This document shows positions 10,786 through 22,608 of a stretch of DNA of 64,000 nt, one piece after another. The notes beneath the pieces were generated by a model that was given only the letters and a program-made list of their open reading frames with translations, was not told the DNA's origin and ran no database searches. Source of the DNA: Hydrangea macrophylla (lineage: Eukaryota; Streptophyta; Magnoliopsida; Cornales; Hydrangeaceae); assembly GCA_033977485.1 (NCBI GenBank), contig CM066991.1:27835850-27899849 (forward strand). Reading direction: 5' to 3'. Positions within the stretch are counted from its first letter, which is position 1. Each line of letters starts with the position of its first letter. Position numbers and translations under genes: made by a program.

Positions 10786-11113
10786 GTTTTCAACTTTGAA
10801 TTGTCTTCATTAAAGCCAATCACTCCCTTTTATCCTGCTCAATCAATTATTCACACAGCGATAGTAATCTGCAAGAATCACAGCTAAAACACACAACTCA
10901 TCATAGATTAATCATAATGTGTAGAAACTGGCGTTGTAATCCAAACTGCAGATATATGGGGAAATTGTGAACTAAATTATTGTATTTTCTTCTTTTAGCG
11001 CGGTTGTATTTTACAAATACCCCCGCTTGTCAAGGGTCTAAGAGAGGTTTGCGTGAGCCTACCTCCTGGGAAAGTCCCTTAGATCGTGTTCCCTTTCCAG
11101 CCATTTGACACGG

Positions 11114-11132
11114 GGTCCCATCGGGCGTGCCA
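11114..11132 (-). promoter_or_regulatory. Primer-binding site of element D1
   Basis: On the minus strand TGGCACGCCCGATGGGACC starts about 5 nt after the D1 LTR end at 11138. It begins with TGG, as tRNA primer sites do. It marks 11138-12482 as the 5' LTR of a minus-strand element whose internal region runs leftward (the start is visible at about 10990-11113) before element A takes over. I cannot name the primer tRNA with confidence. Confidence 0.65.
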
Positions 11133-11137
11133 ACAAT

Positions 11138-12482
11138 TATTTATAATAAATTCCGGTGTAGTGTGCGTCGGGCGTGCCAGAGTCCACGTGGACTCAAAGT
11201 GGTGGTGATAACTTAATTTGACCTCTAGCTTAAGCGTTTTGTTGTTAACAGTACTCAAAAACAACAAAAATATGGGCATTTACTCTACTCTAAAGAAAGC
11301 TAGTAATTATAAATGGAATTTGAAATAGGATAAATCAAACACAGAGATTCAGAATACCTCTATAGACATCATCTTCTTCATTGATTAAAAAAAAGTAGAT
11401 TACAAACGCTCAAAAAAAATTACAAACGCTCAAAGAACAACGAGAATTCGCAAATCACTCAAGAACAAAAGTAGAGTTGTTATGAGGAGAAACTAAAGTC
11501 TGCTGAGAGTAGAAGTGGCGTGTCTGTTAGCCCCCTTCCAAATGTTTCATACCCTGCCCTATTTATAGACTTTGAGAGAGAAGAACTGTTCAAGTTAGTG
11601 GGGTTAGTGGGTGGTGGTTCCTGATTTCCAGGCATGAACAAGTTACTACACCCATTTCTTTACCCGACGATTATCCATGATCTGTTTGATTATCCTTCTT
11701 CTGCCACATTCCTGTTTTGTGTAACTGCCTTCTTTCCAGCTCAGCATCTTCTAAAGCACACGTTCTCATCCCAGCTAACTGCCTAACAGACTTGTGGGCA
11801 AATCCCAGGTGACCGATTTCATCCTTCTTTGAGTAGCTTAATTCTTGCTGGTTAATGGAAGTTGGCCTCCCACTCAGTAGGAAGTCTACTATTCATCGAT
11901 CTCGTTCAACCGATGTCGTCTGACTTTAATTGTTCCAAAGATTGCCTTTACCCTTTCTCAAGCCCGATATTACATTCTCTTACTTTGTTGCTATTAGCTA
12001 TTATCCTACGGTCTGGCCACTACAGGAACTGCAAGGGTGGCCATCGGCCTTGTCCACTGAGGTCGAAGTGTATCGTGTCTACCGCTGTTCCCCTTCTATA
12101 TCGGCCTGACTTATCGAGACCGATACATCCATTAGAGCCTATTATCCTTTTCTGTTTCAACACCGATAATAGGTTGGGATGAATCAACCTTTTTACAGTC
12201 TTAATTGGTTGGCATCGGTCTAATTTGACCGATGTTATGGCTGTTGTAGCCCAGGCATTGCTTGTTAAAGCCGAGGTATTACCTTGAGAACCATGTATCA
12301 TCTTATCCTCAGTCTTGACATCGATATTCTCTTATTGAATGTACCATCTTTATCCGTAACTATTTCTGATATCACTTTCCTTCGTCATCGGCCTTATCAC
12401 TTGTTCATCTGCTTACCTGCTCTTATGATCAAGCCACGTGATTGTCATATGCTTTTGGGAATCCCAAATTAGGGTGTAAACA
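11138..12482 (-). mobile_element. 5' LTR of element D1 (minus strand, 1345 bp)
   Basis: On the minus strand it runs from TGTTTACACCC (12482) to a TTTATTATAAATA end near 11138. It is the inverted counterpart of the LTR at 13223-14559; the two copies are alignable along their whole length. A TATA box (CTATAAATAGGGCAG) lies near 11562-11570 on the minus strand. The U3 is rich in CATCGGTC/GACCGATG half-sites. The LTR is inserted in an antisense ORF of element D2, which stops abruptly at 12483. Confidence 0.85.
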
Positions 12483-12932
12483 CAAGGAAGAATCTCTCTC
12501 GGCTAAGCATGATGGCATCATAGATGTCAAGGGCCCTCCATAGGTCCTTTTTCACCTCCGCCAATCTGTCTACCCAAGAAACCCAGTCATTAGAAGGATT
12601 AGGCAAATTCCTCAAAGGGTTTAAAGGAGCATACTGGGAGCCCCAGTCAAAATTAGGAGATTGGTAAAGTAATTCATTATCTTCTACAACTAAAGGGAAA
12701 TAGGGATCTAGAGACGATGGAGGAGAAGAATCAAAGAAGGACCAAGCCCTATTGAAGAACCAGAAGGAAGAGGAATCAATACCTGAGGATTGATTAGCCC
12801 AGGAATGGTCTCGAGGGCCTGTTTAACGGTGGTGGCATTAGTATTTGCCGCCGGTGCAGTACCAGTAGCAGTGGGAGGAGACAAGGTAGCACCGGCAGTT
12901 TGGGAAGCACCAGTTGCAGAGGAAGAAGCCAT
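12483..12932 (-). pseudogene. Antisense plant-mobile-domain (PMD-like) ORF of element D2, frameshifted and truncated
   Basis: The minus-strand frame opens at 12932 with MASSSATGASQTAG, an Ala/Ser/Thr-rich leader. After a frameshift near 12715 it continues with SPNFDWGSQYAPLN, NDWVSWVDRLAEVKKDLWRA and LDIYDAIMLSRE. The W-x2-WVDR ... W ... IYDAIMLSRE signature matches the start of the plant mobile domain / aminotransferase-like family as I know it. The ORF is cut at 12483 by the D1 LTR, so most of the domain is missing. A minus-strand TATA box at 13016-13024 would supply its own promoter. It lies antisense between the body and the 3' LTR of D2, the position of 'additional ORFs' known in Tat-lineage retrotransposons. 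Confidence 0.7.
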
Positions 12933-13015
12933 GGAAATTTGAAAAAGGAAAGAAAATTTTCTAGGAAAGCTTAGGGAAAGAAAGTGAAAGGTGGAAAATA
13001 ATAAGGACAGAAAGG

Positions 13016-13024
13016 TTTATATAG
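13016..13024 (-). promoter_or_regulatory. TATA box of the antisense ORF
   Basis: The minus strand reads CTATATAAA about 85 bp upstream of the ATG at 12932. The following leader is pyrimidine-rich and short. A promoter facing away from the 3' LTR indicates independent antisense transcription inside D2. Confidence 0.6.
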
Positions 13025-13208
13025 AAGGAGAAGGGGGGTCATCATGACTTGGGAACGGGTTCCCAAGAGATGCGCCTCGATTCTGGAAACGATGCAGGAG
13101 GAGCTACTGGGGAGGTGCCACGTGGAACCGTACGCCGTCAGTTGCAGAGTAGCATTAAAATTGAATTTCAAACGCCTCATTAAACTGATGACACAACGTT
13201 TGACAAGA

Positions 13209-13222
13209 CGTTTGAGGGGCAT
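13209..13222 (+). promoter_or_regulatory. Polypurine tract of element D2
   Basis: CGTTTGAGGGGCAT ends at the LTR start TGTTTACACCC (13223). It shows that the right-hand D LTR is the 3' LTR of a plus-strand element, so the two D LTRs belong to different insertions facing opposite ways. Confidence 0.65.
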
Positions 13223-14559
13223 TGTTTACACCCTAATTTGAGATTCCCCAAAGCACATGACAATCACGTGGCTTGATCATAAGAGCAGGTAAGCAGATGA
13301 AAAGGTGCTAAGGCCGATGACGAAGGAAAGTGATATCAGAAATAGTTGCGAATAAAGATGGTACATTCAATAAGAGAATATCGATGTCAAGACCGAGGAT
13401 AAGATGATACATGGTTCTCAAGGTAATACCTCGGCTTTAACAAGCAATGCCTGGGCCACAACAACCATAACATCGGTCAAATTAGACCGATGTCCAACCA
13501 ATTAAGACTGTAAAAAAGGTTGATTCATCCCAACCTATTATCAGTGTTGAAACAGAAAAGGATAATAGGCTCTAATGGATATATCGGTCTCGATAAGTCA
13601 GGCCGATGTAGAAGGGGAGCAGCAGTAGACACGATACACTTCGACCTCAGTGGACAAGGCCGATGACCACCCTTGTAGATCCTGCAGTGGCCAGACCGTA
13701 GGATGATAGCTAACAGCAGCAAAGTAAGAGAATGTAATATCGGGCTTGGGAAAGGGTAAAGGCAATTTTTGGAACAATTAAAGTCAGACGACATCGGTTG
13801 AACAAGACCGATGAATAGTAGACTTCCTACTGAGTGGGAGGTCGACTTTCATCAACCAGCAAGAATTAAGCTACTCAAAGAAGGATGAAATCGGTCACCT
13901 GGTATTTGCCCACAAGTCTGTTAGGAAGTTAGCTGGGATGAGAATGTGTGCTTTAGAAGATGCTGAGCTGGAAAGAAGGCAGTTACACAAAACAGTAACG
14001 TCGCAGAAGAAGGATAATCAAACAGATCATAGATAATCGTGGGGTCAAGAAATGGGTGCAGTAACTTGTTCATGCCTGGCACCACCCCACTAACTTGAAC
14101 AGTTTCTCTCTCTTAAAGTCTATAAATAGGGCAGGGTGTGCAACATTTGGAAGGAGGCTAACGCACACGCCACTTCTGCTCTCAGCAGACTTTAGTTTCT
14201 CCTCATAACAACTCTACTTTTGTTCTTGAGTGATCTTGAGTGATTTGCGAGTTCTCGTTGTTCTTTGAGCGTTTGTAATTTTTTGAGCGTTTGTAATCTA
14301 CTTCTTTTTTAATCAATGAAGAAGATGATGTCTATGGAGGTATTCTGAATCTCTGTGTTTGATTTATCCTATTTCAAATTCCATTTGTAATTACTAGCTT
14401 GCATCAGAGTAGAGTAAATGCCCATAATTTTGTTGTTTTTGAGCACTATTAATAACAAATCGCTTAAGCTAGAGGTCAGATTAAGTTATCACTACCTCTT
14501 TGAGTCCACGTGGACTCTGGCACGCCCGACGCACACTACACCAGAATTTATTATAAACA
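13223..14559 (+). mobile_element. 3' LTR of element D2 (plus strand, 1337 bp)
   Basis: It runs from TGTTTACACCC to TTATAAACA, with short inverted ends. The U3 holds inverted half-site pairs such as CATCGGTC-6 bp-GACCGATG (near 13470) and CATCGGTT-6 bp-GACCGATG (near 13792), plus single GGCCGATG sites. A TATA box, CTATAAATAGGGCAG, lies at 14129-14143. No primer-binding site follows 14559, consistent with a 3' LTR. It is the inverted homologue of 11138-12482. Confidence 0.85.
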
Positions 14560-15590
14560 CTTGCATAGTTGGGGACCACATGAAGGTGGTCACATTTATA
14601 AAACCTTTTCATATGTCCAGCCCATCAATAAACAATTCCTAGGGACCCCAATGACGAGTGAGTGGGGAGTTAGAGATAGTCCAAAAACAAAAATTATTAT
14701 ATATGAAACAAGCACACTATATATTTTATTATTATAGATACATGCACTGATTGGATTTCCTCAAATTTTCAAACTCAAAAGAGAAAAACTCATATTTTTG
14801 ATAGTCAAACTATTGATGATACCGATTGGTACTGCTGTCTACATGTGTGTCAGTGTATGAATGTACGAATATATTATGAGGGGAATCTGGATACACGTAT
14901 TACATATATTATGGGGGGAATCTGGATACATATATATTACACGCTCATGAATACACATATTTTGGGCACATTACACATCAGAGAAATAGAGAGGCAAAGA
15001 GTGAGAGAGACGATACACCTTAGTGAAACTCCAAAGTGAGCCAAACGATGCAAGATGGAAGCACAGTCACGGGCGATCAGAGCACAGTGATGGGGGCACA
15101 GTGTGAGGGAGATCAGTAAGAGGGAAAAGAGATGAGGGTTAGGTTAATGATATCCCCATTCCCTACCCAAGTAAAAGGATGTCGTGTCAGACCCTTCATT
15201 TTTTATTTTTTATTTTTTATTTTCATTGCAAAAACAGTCATGTGGATTAAAGATCCAACGGTTGTAGTTCCATCAGTGCTTGTTATATGTAATTTCATCT
15301 ATTTTTGTGCTTGAGTGGTGGAGCCCAACGATTTTAATCCTTAGCAACTTTTAAAATTACGGTTGTAGTTCCATAGAAATTGCAGTTGTTTTAAAAAAAA
15401 ATTCAAAAATTACATATAGGTGAATAATAGTGTTTAAATTATGGATAGATCAAAGACAACTTTTAAAATTAAAAAGAAGAAAATAATTTACAAATAATTA
15501 TTGAAAGGGCAAATTGATTTAGCCTAATTTGACATTTTTCAATTTGTTTAATATCTTTTGATCATTTAAAAATGTATATTGAGACTGGAA
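14560..15590. other. Gene-free spacer
   Basis: No coding region or element boundary is convincing here. A short duplicated segment (GGGGAATCTGGATACA, two copies about 50 bp apart) lies at about 14879-14935, and a run of TTTTTATTT units lies at about 15196-15225. Confidence 0.5.
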
Positions 15591-15701
15591 AATACTAGGT
15601 GCACAATGAATTGCACAACCAATTGCACAAACGTGCAGCACCAGGTTGGTGGTGCAAGTTTGTACAATTAGTTGTGCAGTTCATTATGCACCTAGCATTA
15701 C
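15591..15701. mobile_element. Hairpin (foldback) MITE
   Basis: Two arms of about 52 bp, 15591-15643 and 15650-15701, are near-perfect inverted complements (ACTAGGTGCACAATGAATTG against its mate ending CATTATGCACCTAG) separated by a 6-nt loop. The sequence could fold into a stem of roughly 50 bp in DNA or RNA. It has no coding capacity. A miRNA-like or siRNA precursor is an alternative reading. Confidence 0.75.
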
Positions 15702-15711
15702 TCATTGCGAC

Positions 15712-16136
15712 CAAGGCCGGCCCTGAGTATTTCGAGGTCCGGGACGAACTACTAAAAGGGATGCCCTTATGCGGGGGCCTATTTATACATAATTGACAAT
15801 TTTAAAAGGTTTACTTATACACAATTGACGATTTTTTGGGGTCTGCTTATAATATAACTCTATTTGTGAAACATAAACATTGTATAATGTCTGTCAAAAT
15901 TCTAGAGGCTATTTCTAAAACTCAAAATTCTTACACTAAAAGTGTAATTTTTTAAAATTCTAGGGGCCTTTGCTTTTGAGTTTTTATATACATCTATATC
16001 AATATATATGTAGTTGATGACACTAAATTGGGCCTTCGGAAGGTCAAATGTAAAACACTAAAAAAATCTCAAAGTAAAAATATGATTATGAAAATTTCAT
16101 GGAGGCCCCTTTTGCTCCCCCTTTGGGCCAACCATG
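15712..16136. mobile_element. Non-autonomous hAT element with 8-bp target duplication
   Basis: The octamer ATTGCGAC flanks the element exactly (15704-15711 and 16137-16144). The 425-bp body starts CAAGGCCGGCCC and ends GGGCCAACCATG, giving imperfect 12-bp terminal inverted repeats that begin with CA, as in hAT elements. No transposase is present. Confidence 0.8.
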
Positions 16137-16611
16137 ATTGCGACTGGAGTTAGGTGATGTGCAAAAAAAATTCTATATAAGGAATTAAAAGTGTTCAAAT
16201 TATACTATGTGCTTCTCAAATATGTGACAATGGATTTACTAAATTATAATTGGACTATGTTGATATAATTGCACCACTCTTAAAGGTTGTCTCACTACCA
16301 CATATATATGTTGGGAATCACATTTGAGATACAAAATTTGGGAACCATAGTATCACCTAAGACATAATAATAGACAATCAAAGGGGGGAAAAATTACGAA
16401 AAGTATGACAGTTGTCAAATTGTAAAAGTCCATTCAATGGGGAGATATAATGTGTTGTTAGTTTAGTTAAGTCATTACACAATTAAAAATAAGATTAATT
16501 GCGATTAGATTCTTAAAAAATGGTTTTCTCATGTCATTAATATAATTAAAAATAGTATATTCCCATTGTATTAAGTTCTCTGACTTTTATAATTTGACTA
16601 TTATATTTTTG

Positions 16612-16660
16612 TACTACATCTGTCCCATTTTATGTGTCCCTCTTAGGGAATACAACTTTT
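16612..16660. mobile_element. Possible truncated Stowaway-like MITE end
   Basis: ACATCTGTCCCATTTTATGT resembles the CTCCCTCCGTCCCA terminus of Stowaway MITEs, reading inward to the right. The opposite terminus is not visible because the satellite begins within about 50 bp. Only the one end supports the call. Confidence 0.35.
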
Positions 16661-19600
16661 CCAGGGGATAAAAATAATCTACACTTACTTTCTACAATTG
16701 CCCATAACTTAACCGGGAGTCCGATTCTCGTTCTGTTTCTTCCTGCAACATTCTTTAGACGTGTGGGAGGTGCGAGTTAAGATTCGTGGTTACCGGATCG
16801 ACAGTTTGCATTTTGACCACCCAAACCCTAAAAACTTTGTTTTTCAGAGTCTACGAGGAGAAAAACTTGTTTTGTATTGTATCTTGCTAACCGGGAGTCC
16901 GATTCCTGTTCCATTTCTTCCTGCAACTTTCTATGGACGTGTGGGAGGTACACGTTAAGTTTTATGTTTACCGGATCGACGGTTTATATTTTGACCCCCA
17001 AAAACTTAGTTTTTCAGAGTTTACGAGGTGAAAAATTATTTTGTATTGTATCTTGATAACAGGGAGTCCGATTCCTATTCTGTTTCTTCCTGCAACTTTC
17101 TATAGATGTGTGGGAGGTGCGAGTTAAGTTTTGGGGTTACCGGATCGACGGTTTGCATTTTGACCCCTCAAACCCCAAAAACATAGTTTTTCAGAGTTTA
17201 CAAGGTAAAAAAGTTATTTTCTAGTGTATCTTGATAACTGGGAGTCCGATTCCCGTTCTGTTTCTTCCTTCAACTTTCTTTAGATATGTGGGAGGAACAA
17301 GTTAAGTTTCATGATTACTGGATCGACGGTTTGCATTTTGACCCCCCCAAAATCCAAAAATATAGTTTGTCATAGTTTACAATGAGAAAAAACTATTTTG
17401 TAGTGTATCTTGATATCCGGGTGTCTGATTCTTGTTCCATTTCTTCCTATAAATTTCTATGGACATGTGGGAGGTGTGAGTTAAGTGTCGTGATTACCGG
17501 ATCGACGGTTTGCATTTTGAACCCCCAAACCCCAAAAACATAGGTTTTCAGAGTTTGCGAGGCAAAAAGTTGTTTTGTATTGTATTTTGATAACTGGGAG
17601 TCCGATTCTTGTTCTGTTTCTTCCTGCAACTTTCTATAGATGTGTGGGAGGTGTGAGTTAAGTTTCGTGGTTACCGAATCGACAGTTTGCATTTTGATCC
17701 CCCAAATCCCAAAAACTTTATTTTTCAGAGTTTACGTGGTGAAAAAGTTATTTTGTATTGTATCTTGATAACCGGGAGTCTGATTGTTGTACCATTTCTT
17801 CCTATAACTTTCTATGGACGTGTGGGAGGTGTATGTTAAGTTTTGAGGTAACCAGATTGACGGTTTGCTTTTGGACCACCCAAACCCCAAAATCTTTGTT
17901 TTTCAGAGTCTACGAGGAGAAAAACTTATTTTGTATTGTATCTTGATAACCGGGAGTCTGATTCCACTTTTGTTTCTTCCTACAACTTTCTTTAGACATG
18001 TGTTAGGAGCGACTTAAGTTTCATGGTTACTTGATTGACTGTTTGCATTTTGACCCCCCAAACCCCAAAAACTTAGTTTTTCATAATTTACGAGGAGAAA
18101 AAGCTATTTTGTAGTGTATCTTAATATCCGGGTGTCCGATTTCTGTTCCGTTTCTCCCTACAAATTTCTATGGATGTGTGGGAGGTGCAAGTTAAGTGTC
18201 GTGTTTACCGGATCGACAGTTTGCATTTTGACCCCCCAAACCCCAAAAACTTAGTTTTTCAGAGTTTACGAGGTAAAAAAGTTATTTTGTATTGTATCTT
18301 GATAACCGGGAGTCCGATTCTTGTTTTGTTTCTACTTGAAACTTTCTATAGATTTGTGGGAGGTATGAGTTAAGTTTCGTGCTTACCGGATTGACGGTTT
18401 GCATTTTGACCCCCCAAACCCCCAAAACATAGTTTTTCAGAGTTTACGAGGTAAAAATTTTATTTTGTATTGTATCTTGATAACCGGTAGTCCGATTTCT
18501 GTTCTGTTTCTTTCTGTAACTTTCTATGGACGTGTGGGAGGTGCGAGTTAAGTTTTGTTGTTACCGGACAGACAGTTTGCATTTTGACCCCCGAAACCCC
18601 AAAAACTTTGTTTTTCAGAGTTTACGAGGTGAAAAAGTTATTTTGTATTGTATCTTGATAACCGGGAGTCCGATTCCTGGTCTATTTCTTCTTACAACTT
18701 TCTATGGACGTGTAGGAGGTGTGAGTTACGTTTCGTGGTTACCGAATCGACGGTTTGCATTTTGAACCCCAAAATCTTTGTTTTTCTATAGTTTACGTGA
18801 TAAAAAAGTTATTTTGTATTGTATCTTGATAACCGAGAGTCCGATTGCTGTACCATTTCATCCTGTAACTTTCTATGGACGCGTGGGAGGTGCGAGTTAA
18901 GTTTTGTTGTTACCGGACAGACAGTTTGCATTTTGACCCCCGAAACCCCAAAAACTTTGTTTTTTAGAGTTTACGAGGTGAAAAAGTTATTTTGTATTGT
19001 ATCTTGATAACCGGGAGTCAGATTCCTGGTCTATTTCTTCTTATAACTTTCTATGGACGTGTAGGAGGTGTGAGTTACGTTTCGTGGTTACCGGATCGAC
19101 GGTTTGCATTTTGAACCCCTAAACCCCAAAAACATAGTTTTTTAGAGTTTACAAGGTAAAAAAGTTATTTTCTAGTATATCTTGATAACCAGGAGTCCGA
19201 TTCCCGTTCTGTTTCTTCCTACAACTTTCTTTAGATATGTGGGAGGAACAAGTTAAGTTTCATGATTACTGGATCGACGGTTTGCATTTTGACCCCCCAA
19301 AATCCAAAAATATAGTTTGTCATAGTTTACAATGAGAAAAAACTATTTTGTAGTGTATCTTGATATCAGGGTGTCTGATTCTTGTTCCATTTCTTCCTAT
19401 AAATTTCTATGGACATGTGGGAGGTGTGAATTAAGTGTCGTGATTACCGGATCAACGGTTTGCATTTTGAACCCCCAAACCCCAAAAATATAGGTTTTCA
19501 GAGTTTGCGAGGCAAAAAGTTGTTTTGTATTGTATCATGATAACTGGGAGTCCGATTCTTGTTCTGTTTCTTCCTGCAACTTTCTATAGATGTGTGGGAG

Positions 19601-20973
19601 GTGTGAGTTAAGTTTCGTGGTTACCGAATCGACAGTTTGCATTTTGATCCCCCAAATCCCAAAAACTTTATTTTTCAGAGTTTACGTGGTGAAAAAGTTA
19701 TTTTGTATTGTATCTTGATAACCGGGAGTCTGATTGTTGTACCATTTCTTCCTATAACTTTCTATGGACGTGTGGGAGGTTTATGTTAAGTTTTGAGGTT
19801 ACCAGATTGACGGTTTGCTTTTGGACCACCCAAACCCCAAAATCTTTGTTTTTCAGAGTCTTCGAGGAGAAAAACTTATTTTGTATTGTATCTTGATAAC
19901 TGGGAGTCCGATTCCACTTTTGTTTCTTCCTACAACTTTCTTTAGACATGTGTTAGGAGCGACTTAAGTTTCGTGGTTACTGGATTGACGGTTTGCATTT
20001 TGACCCCCCAAATCCCAAAAACTTAGTTTTTCATAGTTTACGAGGAGAAAAAGCTATTTTGTAGTGTATCTTAATATCCGGGTGTCCGATTTCTGTTCCG
20101 TTTCTCCCTACAAATTTCTATGGATATGTGGGAGGTGCAAGTTAAGTGTCGTGTTTACCGGATCGACAATTTGCATTTTGACCCCCCAAACCCCAAAAAC
20201 TTAGTTTTTCAGAGTTTACGAGGTAAAAAAGTTGTTTTGTATTGTATCTTGATAACCGGGAGTCCGATTCTTGTTCCGTTTCTATTTGAAACTTTCTATA
20301 GATTTGTGGGAGGTATGAGTTAAGTTTCGTGCTTACCGGATTGACGGTTTGCATTTTGACCCCCCAAACCCCCAAAACATAGTTTTTCAGAGTTTACGAG
20401 GTGAAAATTTTATTTTGTATTGTATCTTGATAACCGGTAGTCCGATTTATGTTCTGTTTCTTTCTATAACTTTCTATGGATGTGTGGGAGGTGCGAGTTA
20501 AGTTTTGTTGTTAACGGACAGACGATTTGCATTTTGACCCCCGAAACCCCAAAAACTTTGTTTTTCAGAGTTTACGAGGTGAAAAAGTTATTTTGTATTG
20601 TATCTTGATAACCGGGAGTCCGATTCCTGGTCTATTTCTTCTTACAACTTTCTATGGACGTGTAGGAGGTGTGAGTTACGTTTCGTGGTTACCGGATCGA
20701 CGGTTTGCATTTTGAACCCCTAAACCCCAAAAACATAGTTTTTTAGAGTTTACAAGGTAAAAAAGTTATTTTCTAGTATATCTTGATAACCAGGAGTCCG
20801 ATTCCCGTTCTGTTTCTTCCTACAACTTTCTTTAGATATGTGGGAGGAACAAGTTAAGTTTCATGATTACTGGATCGACGGTTTGCATTTTGATCCCCCA
20901 AAATCCAAAAATATAGTTTGTCATAGTTTACAATGAGAAAAAACTATTTTGTAGTGTATCTTGATATCAGGGT

Positions 20974-22608
20974 TGACACGACTAAATAGTTGTGCGCTCT
21001 TGTGCAACACCCAAGTGTAGGTGATCGTGCAAGTAATATAGTACTGGAAGTCCAGGTCGATCCCACAGGGAAGGAAAAGGAAGAATGTCTACTAAGTTAT
21101 AACCTAAAGAAATAGAAAAGATGAATGTAGAAGAGAAGGTTCTAACTAATCCTAATTAATTAAATTAAACTAAATAATAAACAAAAGCTTATAAAAACAT
21201 AACTAATTAAACAGATAAACTAAAGGTGTTAGAAATACGTGAATCCACATTGATCCTAACCATCTACCATGCATATTCATTAACGCTCTATGGAGTACAT
21301 CCCTTTTCAGTATTCCGTATTTTTCTAAAGATATAGAATCAATAGCCCTTTCATGACCGGGACTATATCATCACAGTTGGTTTAAAATACTTGGAAGACG
21401 GTTTAAAACAATGGTAATTACTTGCACTCTAAATGGTGTTAGCATTCAAAGTGGTTTTCAAAAGTCATTGAAGAAAATGCCTTAAGGCTTTAAGTTCTAA
21501 AAACTGTTGTGACAAACTGAGCTTATTGGGACAATTTGATGACAGATTTCTAAAACAGAAAGTCATGGAATACTTCAAAGAATCATCTCAAGATTCTGCA
21601 AGTTCGATCGATCGAAGCGCTCTCGATCGATCGGACAACATCATCCTTCAATCGATCGAACTATCTTCGATCGCTTGACTATCTCTGGTTCGATCGATCG
21701 AAATACCTTCGATCGATCGAACCCAAGGTTTCTAAAGATTGCATGGCAGAGGCTGGGATTCAATGTTTCATCACATATTCCCAACGTCTAAACTACGAAA
21801 ACATAATAAAACTAATGCAGGAAAAGAAAACTAAAGTAATCAAAGCATCTAAACTAATAAACAATCAAATAGAGGGAAAGGAGAAGAAAAACCTGTAAAT
21901 AATCTGAAAATAACTTGTAATAAACATGAAAGCAACTTTAATCTTCAATAATCTTCAGTAAATCAATGAAAACAAGGAGAAAGAACATGAATCTAACCTA
22001 AACTACTCCTAATCTAACCCTAAAACTACCCTAAACTGCTGTTTTCTGCGTTCTGGAGCGTCCTCCCTTCGTCTGGCGTCAAAACGACGTATATATAGGG
22101 TTCCCACAGAGTTTACGCAACTTTTGGGTGAATAAAAGGTTCGATCGATCGAGCTCAGTTCGATCGATCGAAGGTTCGATCGATTGAACCCTTCTTCAAT
22201 CGCTTGAACTCTTCTGATTTTGACAGCACTGCACACCGATGGGAGAATGGCCATAACTTTTCACTCGGACCTCGGATTGACCTCCCGTTTGCGGCCACGA
22301 GACCGTAACTCAAAGATCTACATTTCATGTCTCTGGGAAAATCTTCCAAATCTGAAGTCATCATTGTCAAAATTGGCATTTTCCCAGCTGCTTCTGTTGT
22401 TCTATCCACCAGAATCACTTTCTTTAGCTCCACTTCTTTGATTTACATCCTAATACCTATAAAACCATGCAAAAACATATAATTTAGCATTAACACAATA
22501 AAAAGAACATTGTTATTAGAATGAACCTAAATGTAGGGACTTTGGGGATAAAGTATGCATAAAATACTACGTAATACACTAGAAATATGCACTTTTCACC
22601 ACGAATCA
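20974..22608 (-). mobile_element. Solo LTR of the A family (1635 bp) inside the satellite
   Basis: TGACACGACTA...ACGAATCA is flanked by AGGGT on both sides (20969-20973 and 22609-22613), and removing it restores the satellite phase exactly. No internal region is present, so it is a solo LTR left by LTR-LTR recombination. By homology with LTR A, whose primer site lies to its left, it is in minus orientation. A minus-strand TATA box (CTATATATACG) lies at about 22088-22099. GATCGATCGA clusters flank it at 22140-22205 (upstream) and 21604-21723 (downstream). Confidence 0.92.
21604..21723. repeat. Phased GATCGATCGA palindrome cluster of the solo LTR
   Basis: Six sites form three pairs with 8-bp gaps (spacers such as AGCGCTCT and AATACCTT); inter-pair gaps are about 12-17 bp. 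The layout copies that of 10048-10172. A second cluster of four sites at 22140-22205 has gaps of 8, 5 and 9 bp and sits directly upstream of the TATA box. Confidence 0.8.

Larger units (their letters stand above)
9385..10990 (-). mobile_element. LTR of element A (minus orientation), right end approximate
   Basis: It starts TGACACGACTA on the plus strand and aligns with the solo LTR at 20974-22608 in its first 100 bp (ACACCCAAGTGTAGGT, GGTCGATCCCACA) and around GACCGGGACTATATCAT. It contains two clusters of GATCGATCGA palindromes (10048-10172 and 10670-10785). Candidate minus-strand TATA boxes lie near 10456 and 10590. The right terminus cannot be placed exactly, because the last 200 bp do not match the solo copy. 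A short ORF rich in the pattern S-I-D-R is only the translation of the palindromes. Confidence 0.7.
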
